Below, in pieces: positions 21,850 to 31,700 of a DNA stretch of 64,000 nucleotides. A program made the position numbers and the translations under genes. This DNA comes from Leptobrachium leishanense. Its lineage: Eukaryota > Chordata > Amphibia > Anura > Megophryidae. A model generated the notes under the pieces. It had not been told where the DNA came from. It did no database searches and worked only from the letters and a program-made list of their open reading frames with translations. How positions within the stretch are numbered: position 1 is the stretch's first letter; every line of letters begins with the position of its first letter. The stretch covers positions 58,346,735 through 58,410,734 of the forward strand of contig CM019070.1 of assembly GCA_009667805.1 (NCBI GenBank). The letters run 5' to 3'.

Positions 21850-22440
21850 GCGATATTCCGGGGCAGGTGCTACCTCACGCCGGAACGTAACACTAACCGC
21901 TGGGATACTCGCAGTAGCACTTCCGCACCACCGCAGGTATCACCTCCTGGAGTCCATAAGACTCCATGGAAGCTTGCATTTCCAGCCCGCAAGCCCTGTG
22001 TGCTCTCACAAGATCATGTAGGAAGACTGGGAACTATTTCTTCCCAGTCTCGCTATGCTCCTGGGGACAAGTACCAGCAGATCGTGCCACCGTTCTCGCT
22101 GCAGGATGAGGGGAGTATCTGTTTAAACTGGGGTCTGTTTTAGGGGGTGCTAAATGATTTTGCTAAATCGGAATCGGCACCAGCTTTTAGGAGTAGCTAA
22201 AATTTTGCCTTGCGCGTCCCTGCAGTAATTAGCGCTAGCACTAACTAATGATTGCACCCCACATGTTAAGCATAAGATGTGCAAAGTACAGTAAAGGTCA
22301 TGGAAGATTGCGATTGAAAGTGATTCCTTACGGGTTTAGCGTCAGGAATGTAATATGGGGAGCATGTGTTAAAGTCACTTATCCTGGCGGTAACACTTAC
22401 TCATCTGAACGCTAACGTTAGCCGTCACTAGGGAACTGTG
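21850..22440. repeat. Old dispersed repeat (TCCGG-GCAGG to GGGAACTG)
   Basis: Shares with 52945-54180 the blocks ACTAACCGCTGGGATACTC, ATCACCTCCTGGAGTCCA, TAGGGGGTGCTAAAT and GTCAGGAATGTAATATGGGG. Non-coding; probably a DNA transposon relic with TTAGCGTTA-like ends. Confidence 0.5.
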
Positions 22441-23366
22441 CCCAATGTTTTTTTTATATACTGTATAAATCTATCTCCAATGTTTGCTGCTTTTATTTCT
22501 CTTTTTTTTTAATTTCAAGGTTGTAACACTCCGTTATTTGTAATAAAACTCTGTCGCTTTTAAAGTAAATGACTTTTGCTGAATCCTTTCCTGATTTTGT
22601 TTGCATATTTTTTATTGTTGTGTGTTTAGAATTGTATTTTATTATAATTTTAACGTTAAACAAAGACACTAAATTATTATTTTAATCAATGAAGTAGCTG
22701 GTTTGTATAGTACCATGTGTTTCCAAAAATCTCATTCCATTAAACAGAAACCTGACGAAGGTCACTGTTCTCGATGTGAAGATATCAGTCGGGACATGGA
22801 TTATTATGGATGAACAGGTTATGTGAATTATATCAGCATCCCGGCGTGCTTGGAAAAAGAAATACAGAGCTTTGACACTTCTGGGTTGATAATAAATGAT
22901 GAATGGATGGATCCAAGCTGTACATTATTAAAGATTCATACAGCCACTAAGAGCCCAGATCTGACAATCATTCAACATCCAGGGCAGATCCAGAAACTAT
23001 CTAGAGATGTAGCCCATACATAAGCTGATTGTTTTGTTATGCCATATATGACTGTCATTAGACGAACATTTGGATCATGAGAATGCAATGTAGATACTAC
23101 TACAACTACTAATATTTACATTGACTGTTCCAAAGTGATTGCTGTTTAACACAAGAATTCAAATGAGAACGTGATCTAAAGATAACGAGGGGTCCTTGTG
23201 AAATCCAGGAGAGAAAAAAAAAAGAGAGGAAATACAGAAAGGAAGTAAAAAAATAAAAAAAAAACGTAGAAGTTTAAATTGCACAAGTGAGCAACAGTGT
23301 GCGTGCGTGTAACCATTGCTTATGTACATGATGCATTTTACAGATTAAGTGACATGAACATTAAGT
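22441..23366. other. AT-rich intergenic DNA with a hammerhead-like remnant
   Basis: No gene recognised. At 22749 the sequence CCTGACGAAGGTCACTG resembles the hammerhead-like ends of Penelope-type insertions found further right, but the second core (GAAA) is degraded. Confidence 0.35.
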
Positions 23367-24299
23367 TACCATAAAGTCCTACAAAAGAACAATCACTAAT
23401 CCCAAAACTGGGAGAGTGAAATGAAGATGAGGGCACCCCAACAACGTTTGGGATTAAACCCTCTGGTAATCGTATATAGATGAGAAAGGAGGTATAAATG
23501 ATGAGTGGGTAACCACCATCAGAAACACCCCCTTAGGAAGTTGGGGTTAAAATATTTTACTTTATTATTGGACATTGCCAAACATGTAAACAATTGTGTG
23601 ACAAAAGGCAGGTTGTCACATGTGAAATAACAAACAGTGAGAGTGATACTAGGGACTAAATAATAATAGTAAATAAAGATAACAATTGTAAAATGGTGTG
23701 GTGAGTCAGAGCTAACCAAATGGTAGTAAATAACGTATATCAATGCTGCTACCCAGCTCACGGTGTTTCCATAATGGATGAATGAGAGCACTCGTAGGAT
23801 AAATGGAAATTGATATATGTAAAGTAAGTATATTATGAGTGATAGGCAGACCAGCAATTATAGGCAACAAACCAACCCAGAATGTAATTAGTCATTTGAA
23901 CCCTTAATAAAACATCAGATGGATGCTAATGGTATTAGAAATAGCTGAAATATAATCGGTTGATAAACGTAACAAATAAATTGATAATATGAAAATATAC
24001 CGCTAATTGTATGATCTACAGCAAATAAATATGTAGAGAGAGTATAGATCTTGAATATAAGAATCGTTTATGTGTAACAAATGGATAATACACAGTGAGC
24101 AGAAATTACTAATTAGATCGTAGAACGGATGCTAGAGTGAATAATACTAAACAGCTCAAATGATTGATACGAATATAAGATAATGCTCTATAATGATATC
24201 ATTTAGTTCTTAATACTAGGTTATAAATATGTGACCTTATATCAGGTTCGAAATGCAAATATTCATTAAATGATTTAGATTGCAAACAAACACCCAATA

Positions 24300-25290
24300 G
24301 AGGGTATATGGAATTAAAGTCTCGTATGGAAATTTGAGAGCTAACCACACACCAGGTGGGAATTGATTAATCATACAAACATGAGATCAGACAATAATAG
24401 TAATGAACAATCGGTTATGTATGTAACCTTGAAGTGGGTTAAATTGAGAACATACAGTATAGTTGAAAGATAATTCAACAACCACCTAGTTTTAAATACA
24501 TAGAGCTAAATTCTCATATACAAATGTATCATCGACCACACGCCAAGTGGAAAATTGATTTATTTATTACATATGGTCTGCAATCACATATTGGATGGAA
24601 AAATTTAAAGATAAAAAAGGGGTATTGATAGCATAGAATATTATGAACATAGCTGAATTATGGCTGAATAAATAGCAATCAGTAATAAATTAAATGGAAG
24701 ATGATTCAACGATTGCCTAGTATTAAACACATAGAGCTAAATTGTCATATAATTATGGGTCAAAACATACGCCAGGTGAAGCTTGCTAATTAATTGCATT
24801 AATCACACACCAAGTGAAAGGATTATTAATCTAGAGAGGATAACATTAACATGAAATCATATAAATATAGTTAATAAGATAACCAACACTAGGTTGTGTA
24901 GATAACCTTGTTGAGATTTGAAATTGAAAACGTACACATATGAGGAAGGCAGATTGACAATCGCCCAATCAAAATTGCATAAAGCTGAATTCTCGGATAG
25001 AAATTTGATCAGCGATCTCACACCAAATAAAGTTCGGTTTGTTGATTTGTATTATAACACAGCCACATACCTAGTAGAGTAAATTACCAGAAGAAATTTT
25101 TGAGTATTAACATAGGGGCATGTGTTAATAACTGAGACAATACCGAACACAGAATAATAATTTATACCCGTATTCTGGCTAAAATTGCGATCATATGTGT
25201 ATATACTAGTTAAATGAGCAAACGCCCAATAGATAATACATGGCGCTACATTTAGCGTCGTCCACACACCAAGTGGAGATTATTTTTGAA
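24300..25290. repeat. Degenerate ~200-240 bp tandem repeat
   Basis: Five diverged units can be aligned by eye on ACACCAGGTGG/ACGCCAAGTGG/ACACCAAGTGG-type blocks near 24350, 24540, 24770, 25020 and 25265. Each is preceded by CATAGAGCTAAATTCTC-like sequence. They fill most of the interior of the insertion at 23381-25649. Confidence 0.5.
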
Positions 25291-25520
25291 TTCGAACATG
25301 CAGTCAATAAATTCGATATGACAAAAAATTGGATAAATTGGATAAGGGCAATGAGAATATAGTTGTTGCCAGTATAATTATATGAAATAATAGAGATTGA
25401 GCTCTAAAAACAGAGAGCTAAGACCACCAGTCCATAGTGTGAAATAATTGATTAAAGAAAAATTGTGAAGCAGTTAAAATGGGTAAAAACCCATCGGTAT
25501 TGTACCGCGCTCTGCGTACG

Positions 25521-25552
25521 TTTCGCCACTTCAGGTCATGTGGCTTCGTCAG
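25521..25552 (-). ncRNA. Hammerhead-like ribozyme motif
   Basis: Minus strand: CTGACGA (25552-25546), then AGCCAC...GTGGC that can form a 5-bp stem, then GAAA (25524-25521). This matches the CUGANGA / stem II / GAAA core of hammerhead ribozymes, except for one extra A before stem II. The cleavage-site side was not confirmed. Such ribozymes are known in Penelope-like elements. Confidence 0.4.
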
Positions 25553-26027
25553 GAGCATTTTACAATTGTTATCTTTATTTACTATTATTATTTAGTCCAT
25601 AGTATCACTCTCACTGTTTGTTATTTCACATGTGACAACCTGCCTTTTGTACCATAAAGTCCTTTCAGCTTTGTATTAATGTATGAAACTGATAATCCGC
25701 TATTAATACGGTCAGGGCTGGTGCAAGAATTTTGGAGAGGAGAGGCAAAAATAAATTTTGCCAACCGCACCCTCCCACGCATTAAATGCCTTGTATACAG
25801 TATGTGTGATGAACGTTTTGGGGGACGGGGGGGGGGCTGTTTTGATATTTGGGTGCGTGTGGTTTGCATGGTGGTATATATTTTGGGTTTCTATTTGGCA
25901 TAGTGTGTGGCATCATTACTTCAGAGTGCACTTCCGGGTTCCCTGGATGCACGACGATCTCTGAGTAACCAGCAGGGGTTGGGTGAGTACTATTTATTCA
26001 GATTTTAATGCTGTAATATGTCACCTC

Positions 26028-26120
26028 GATAAAGGCCTTTAGGGGCCTGAAACGTCCGTTTTTAATGCTTTATTAATAAACTTAGGATTTTAGAGAAGTC
26101 ACCGAGTGCCTTCCCTTACC
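26028..26120 (+). mobile_element. Penelope-like 3' end remnant
   Basis: CGATAAAGGCC...GGGGCCTGAAACGTC is a degraded stem with GAAACG, followed by ATTAATAAACTTAGG and a GAGTGCCTTCC end. The same order (stem, GAAACGT, ATAAA, GAGTGC) is repeated at 26430-26470 and 26575-26748. Confidence 0.35.
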
Positions 26121-26149
26121 ATTGTTATATATGTGTATATAAAACGTAT

Positions 26150-26257
26150 CAAGAAAAAAAGCGGTCATCTGCGCTTATTCCTATTACATCGTGTGAAACA
26201 AAACACAATTCACACAGTGTAATAGGAATAAGTGCAGATGGCACCTTTTTTTCTTGT
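26150..26257. repeat. Inverted repeat, ~48-bp arms
   Basis: AAGAAAAAAAGCGGTCATCT...TATTCCTATTACA mirrors TGTAATAGGAATA...AGATGGCACCTTTTTTTCTT around a short loop. No coding content. Confidence 0.7.
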
Positions 26258-26574
26258 CATGTTTTATACATGTTGCTGGGCTGGATACATTTGGTGGTTG
26301 CAGCCGCCCCATCGGGGAATAGGCGCGACCCCGCTCCAAACCGGCACTCCTGGGACTTGGCAAAAAACTATTTATTACATATGCTACAATCTGTCAATGT
26401 TTTAAAACTTCCACATTTCTTTCATCAGGACATGTGGAATTTCTGAAACGTTGACATCGCCGGTTTTTGTAAATATGCTAGATATATATACAGTATATAT
26501 ATCTCAAATGAAAGGTCATGCACTCATGGTCCTCCTCAACTCCAAATACCCAGTGCAAGACCATGGTTTCCATC

Positions 26575-26748
26575 ATAAATGTCCAAAGGGATGCCATCAC
26601 TCAGGGATTTTCCATTTAAACTTCACCTTTTATTGATCCATTAAAAAGACAACGTTTCAGATCGCCTGTAAGGAACGGAAAAGCTGACGTTTTAATAGAT
26701 CAATAAAAGGCGAAGTTTTAATGGAAAAGTCCTGAGTGCTGGCATAGT
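26575..26748. repeat. Head-to-head Penelope-like ends
   Basis: ATGCCATCACTCAGGGATTT (left) is the inverse of AAAGTCCTGAGTGCTGGCAT (right), with CTTCACCTTTTATTGATCC against GATCAATAAAAGGCGAAG. Two degraded CTGAAACGTT-type motifs lie between the arms. Confidence 0.5.
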
Positions 26749-27062
26749 TTTATTATCAGGGTTATTCAAAGAGAATCGAAAAGTCACCGCACGTTCGGGG
26801 ACTTTTCGTTCTCTTCAATCCGGTGCGATTCGGCGATCCCATTTCGATGGCCCTGCAGCGTATTCAGCATGCACCACAGGGCCGTAGTAGTGCAGGGAAA
26901 AGCCACCGCAAACCCGCCGAACACTCACCACAAAACCTGGCGAAGGCACACCGAAACCTGCAAAAACATCTGGATTGAACACGCCGGAGAAACCCGAGCA
27001 GCCGCAGATCACAGCACAGAGCAGCCGCCGGAAAAACCCGACACCGCAGACGAATGGAGTTA

Positions 27063-27491
27063 GGCTAGGGTCAGACAAATGCATTTTTCACGTCTACCGT
27101 CAAAAAGTGCGTTGATGCGTCCGAACGCGTATTTTCACAGAAGATGTGATAGCGGTCATACGATGCGCATTTTCGGCCGTGATTTTTTTTACAGATCCAA
27201 ACCTGGAAACTTTGGGTGTCTGGACGTTATGTTGGCCGGACATGAGCAGCGTCTGACGTCTCCTAATCACGTACACACGCCGCTATGCGGACGCAGCGCA
27301 CTCTGTACGTCAGTACTAGCAGTTTGACGTTCTCGAAAAAATGCGTTTGTTTGCCACTTGCGTTGCACGACTGAACTTTCGTGCGGCCGTACTTCGTGTG
27401 TGGGCCTGCGTTGGACGTCATTTGCTGCTACCACGGCCGTAATAAAGTGCGGCTAAACGCACGTTCGCACTGCGTTCGTCTGACCCCAGCC
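27063..27491. mobile_element. PIF/Harbinger-like MITE, copy 5
   Basis: GGCTAGGGTCAGAC at the left and GTCTGACCCCAGCC at the right, flanked by TTA at 27060-27062 and 27492-27494. The clearest member of the family. Confidence 0.7.
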
Positions 27492-27605
27492 TTAAAAAAA
27501 AAAAAAAAAAAACAGTACGCTTAAATGTTTGAAAAGTGAAACACTGTTTGCAAAGAAACTACAGAACAAAAATGTCTGAAATTTACATATAAGATCCAAT
27601 GATCG

Positions 27606-27770
27606 AATGAATGGTTCGATCCCAGCGAGCAACCTCTCCAGTAAGTGTCCTTGGGCAAGACACCTAACGGTACATACTCGCCACCCAGGACATACTTGAA
27701 AACGACAGAAATCTCAATGTATCCTTCCTGGTAAAATCCTTCCAATAAATAAATCCTTCCAATAAATAAA
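27606..27770 (+). mobile_element. tRNA-type SINE-like repeat
   Basis: GGTTCGATCCCAGCGAGCAA (B-box-like), GTGTCCTTGGGCAAGACACC, then ATACTTGAAAACGACAGAAA and GTATCCTTCCTGGTAAAAT, ending in AATAAATAAA. Best-preserved copy in the window. Confidence 0.55.
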
Positions 27771-27879
27771 ATAATAAAAAGGGCTATAGAGAAAAGAAAA
27801 AACGATTAAAAAAGATGCCTAAAAGATCCTAAAAAAATCTAAAAATAAAGAAACTTTTTACTGCAGAATATTATAATAA

Positions 27880-28211
27880 ACGGTTTATTAGATATTGAAT
27901 TAAAACAGGAATATTTTTAACCTTGAAGCCTATGGGATTCGCCTGAATAAACCTGTCGAATTAAACCACTGAGCAGCAGGGCATTTCGGCAACTTTTCAC
28001 TGCTGGTTTGTGTTCTCTGAATAGACGAAGCATTGCTTCTCTATGGGGATTTCACTGCCCTCGAACAGGCACTGTATGTGCAGGCAATTCGCCGACATTT
28101 GGTGAACTGCCTGCTCTCTGAATAGCCGAATGGCCAGGAAAGGTAACCGTACGCTGAATTTCAGCATTCGGTTACCTTTCAGCCACAATTCTGAGCTCTT
28201 TGAATAACCCT
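27880..28211. mobile_element. MITE family ending GAATAACCCTG
   Basis: Second long copy of the family at 5655-5967: AAGCCTATGGGATTCGCCTG, AGCAGGGCATTTCGGC, TGGCCAGGAAAGGTAACC and the end GAGCTCTTTGAATAACCCTG. Confidence 0.5.
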
Positions 28212-28470
28212 GTGTGTATATATATATATATAATTATTAATGTCTTTCTACATTCTAACGCACCACAGACCATGTACTATACATATATATAAATATATAT
28301 TTATTTTGTATACATACATATATACTGTATATACACAGAGCAGAAATATCTAAAATAAAACATTTTCTATTTTCGATATTTCTTGTGTTTTCTAACAGAA
28401 GAAAACGTTAATATATATTTTAAAAATAATATTTTTAATGTTTTTTTTTTAAACAATAGGCACAGACACA

Positions 28471-28476
28471 TTTATT
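28471..28476 (-). terminator. Polyadenylation signal of PRDX6 copy 2
   Basis: TTTATT (AATAAA on the transcript strand) about 85 nt after the stop codon; another lies at 28494-28499. Candidate signals. Confidence 0.45.
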
Positions 28477-28559
28477 GACTATATTCCAACTGTTTTATTC
28501 CACTTCAATTAAATCCCAGTTGCATAAAGTGTATATCAATCTGCCATCTTGATAACAAA

Positions 28560-28703
28560 CTACGCATTTCCACACTGTGGGAGATCACCAAACCGCAGAT
28601 ACTTTTTCCCAGATGGGAATTCTTCTGCTGTCACCCCATTTGGGAAAAATTTTGCTTCTTTTTCGGGTGGATAGTTTTCGGGGACTATAACTCTGTTCCC
28701 AGG
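28560..28703 (-). CDS. PRDX6-like copy 2, exon 5 (stop codon)
   Basis: Acceptor TTATTCACAG. Encodes [20 protein letters not shown] then [12 protein letters not shown] and a four-residue longer C-terminus than copy 1 (GDLPQCGNA). Stop TAG at 28562-28560. Confidence 0.92.
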   Translation of the reverse strand, partial: PGNRVIVPENYPPEKEAKFFPNGVTAEEFPSGKKYLRFGDLPQCGNA

Positions 28704-31700
28704 CTGTGAATAAAAAAATCAAAATCGGTGATTCATCATGGTACTTTTCGCAAGGCTGATATAGACAGATTGAAATGATATCCTGATAATAAATCAGTGA
28801 TCAAGAATTTGTGTAAATCACTAGAAAATCTCAGGCAAAGGCACAGATAGGCCAGATTTTTTTTTTTTTTTCTCAATTTTTATTTTTAAGTCAGCAGTAC
28901 AACATATAGAAATAAAAAATAATAGTAAGAGCCAGCCAGTGTCATCAAAGGTAACAAGGATAAGGGGGAGAGGGAAGGGCACTCAGACGTAAGTAAGTTA
29001 CCAGGGAGGTGATCCAGTCAGCAGACAAGCGTGGGGTGGGACATCCGGGAAGGGGGGGAGAAAGACACAAAAAAGGGGGGTGTGGGGGACTGCCCGGGAA
29101 GAGGTGGCATTCCTGGCTCACTCCAGTAACCCCGTGGGGAAACTGAAGGCCACAGAAGAGGCCACATTGCCGGGTGTCCTGGGGCCAGAGGAAGCGGTCA
29201 GAGCCATGGTACCCGCTCCAATTGCTCACCCAGAGCAACCCACGTCCCGCACACAAAGCAAAAAAAAAAGGGGAGCCAGATGCCCGAACCGCCGCGCTAA
29301 ACCACATCTTAGGTAAATCAGAGTCCACTATAGAGTGTCCAGAGGTGGGGGGGAATAATTCTGCAGGTATCCTCAAAAAGTTGTGGATGAGGGGGTGTCA
29401 GCAGAAGATAACATCAGGGGGGTAAACACTTCTTGGAGGGGGGATGGAAAACAGCCACGCAGGGGAAACATCGGCAGCCAAGAATCCAAAAGTACGGCAG
29501 TCCAGCTCAGCCAGTGTCCAAGAAAAAGGATTGGACACTGGATTTTATTTTTTTAACAATTTAGGCACCATGACCACTTAAGCTTAATTATGTGGTCTTG
29601 GTGACTGAACCCTGTCCCCCCTCGTCACCTTTGCCTTATTATCTTTCTAGTTATCTTTTATTTCTACATCTTCCTTTCTCCGGTGCAATGTTCCTATTCA
29701 CATACTGTTGTGGAAATTTTATTAGGATGTGTATTTAGTATGTTGTAATATTTTGTCATTAGGTCTCTCAGTGTCGGAATTTCCGGGCCATGCTCTATGG
29801 AGTGGGACCCCGATTTATCAGCACTGTGTGTAAACCAGTGGAGTAGATATCTTCCTGTGGATGAGGAGACGCAGCCGCCGGGCGCAGAGGTCTCCGTTGG
29901 CGAATGGTCCATGTGCTATGCGCTGGGCTGTTGGCCGGGGGAGACTGATGTGCGGCGGAGCAGTGTTTTCTTAGCGAATGTATGGACGCCGGTTAGTGCC
30001 CCTGTGCAATGCGCGGATTTATTGGCTGACGTGGATGCATTTGTTGAGAGAACAATATATGAAAGGAAAGTGCGTTTGTTGTCTCTGGGGCGTCTGATCA
30101 ACGTACTGGAGATGATATGCCGTCCCTGTATAAAAACATGCATTCATAGGAATCATAAGAACATTATTGGGCATTTGATCACTGAGCAATACTGGATAAA
30201 GTTCACTCCAGTGGTAATGGGAGATTAAAGATGGCGGCGCCCATGTGCAGGCATGCTGCTTCCTTTGTGAAAGTGTTTGGGGAGGGGAGAATCCATTGCA
30301 CATGGTGTTCCATTGTTAACAATTGTGCACGTGAGACATGAACTAGCAGCTGGAAACTGCATGGTGCCTCACATGCATGAGCATACACTCCCCTTTACTA
30401 TTGTCTATTCAGCTGTATACATGTGTTTCATTGGTTGGCTCTGTGATGTAAATGTATGAGGAAGTGATGACTGTCGGGGTCAGCACTTCCTGCTGTTATC
30501 CCTATACAGTATTCCCCCGCATATTCGCGGTTCGGTAATCACGGACTCAGTCATTCGCGGATTTATCCGCTTACCACGTGGTAGTATCATCCCAGTGTGT
30601 CATCTATGGTTCCTTATTGAATACTGTTCCAAGGAGCCCTTGGCAAAGAACGGAACTCCACCTCCCCAGGCTCCAACACATCAGCGCCTCCCAAACACAC
30701 GCCTTTGTGCAGCCCCCTGATGTGTTGGAGCCTGGGGAGGTGGAGTTCCGTTCTTTGCCGAGGGCTCCTTGGAACAGTATCCGATAAGAAACCATAGATG
30801 ACACAACACCCCGGCAGAGAAGCTGCTCCTGTGCGTCTCCGGGCGCACGATCGTGGCCAGGGCATTCCCTTCTCTCGGCATCGTTACGAGAGGAGATGCC
30901 GAGGCTCCTGGATCCCCGTACTACGCTTGCGGGGGTGCACAGGAGTCTCGGCATCTCCTCTCTCTGAACGATGCCGAGAGAGGAGAATGCCCTGGACGCG
31001 ATCTTGAGTCTGGAGAGGCACAGGAGCAGCCATTCTGCCAGGAGAACGGCGGCTCCTGGGTCCTAACGCCGCATGGCTGTGCTTTTTTTAGCACAGCCAC
31101 AATTCGCGGTTTTCCAAAATTCGCGGGGGTTGTTGGAACGTAACCCCCGCGAATTTCGGGGGATTACTGTAAATAAAGAAAGCTCCCTCCAGTCAGGGGG
31201 ACAGAATGAGGATCTTACAAGACAACAGCCGAGGGTCTGTGTTTGCTTACTGAGCGCATTCAGACAAATTATGCAGGGAGAGCAGAGAACTGCTTGTAAG
31301 TGCAGCGGATCTAACTACACAGAAATATTAGATTAATTTCTACGACAATACTCATTGAGTGATTTCACAAGCAGAGCTATTTCGCTGTGTAACTGCATCT
31401 GTCTGTGCTTGACGTCAGCACACTTGTCGTAAACAAGCCCACATCCTATTTCATGCAGTGTTCTGCCATCCATTCCATGAAATCTTGGGGGAAATGTCAA
31501 AAAACAGTCTGACCTCTTTATCAACAATCATCTATGAATTACACACAAAACAGAAGAATTCATTCATTCTTTAACATTCTTAAAGGGACACTCTACACAG
31601 TGAGAGCACTTAGTCCTATCTGAGTGGTCACAGTGCTGTGAGCTCCCTGCCCCTCTCCTCTCTGGGGGGCTTAGAGGGCTGATTCAGTCATCCAAATGCA

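Larger units (their letters stand above)
23381..25649 (-). mobile_element. Penelope-like insertion with inverted arms and 14-bp TSD
   Basis: Flanked by identical 14-bp TACCATAAAGTCCT (23367-23380 and 25650-25663). The last ~97 bp (25553-25649) are an inverted copy of 23602-23698 (CAAAAGGCAGGTTGTCACAT at the left arm). Between them is about 1.85 kb of AT-rich sequence without a reverse-transcriptase frame. Next to the right arm, on the minus strand, lies a hammerhead-like motif (25521-25552). An inverted partial end repeat, a target duplication above 10 bp and a hammerhead are features of Penelope-like elements. Classification is inferred since no RT is visible. Confidence 0.55.

Noticed and set aside
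29797..30228. 143-codon open frame in intron 4 of copy 2
   Set aside because: No recognisable homology, no splice or promoter evidence; could be chance.
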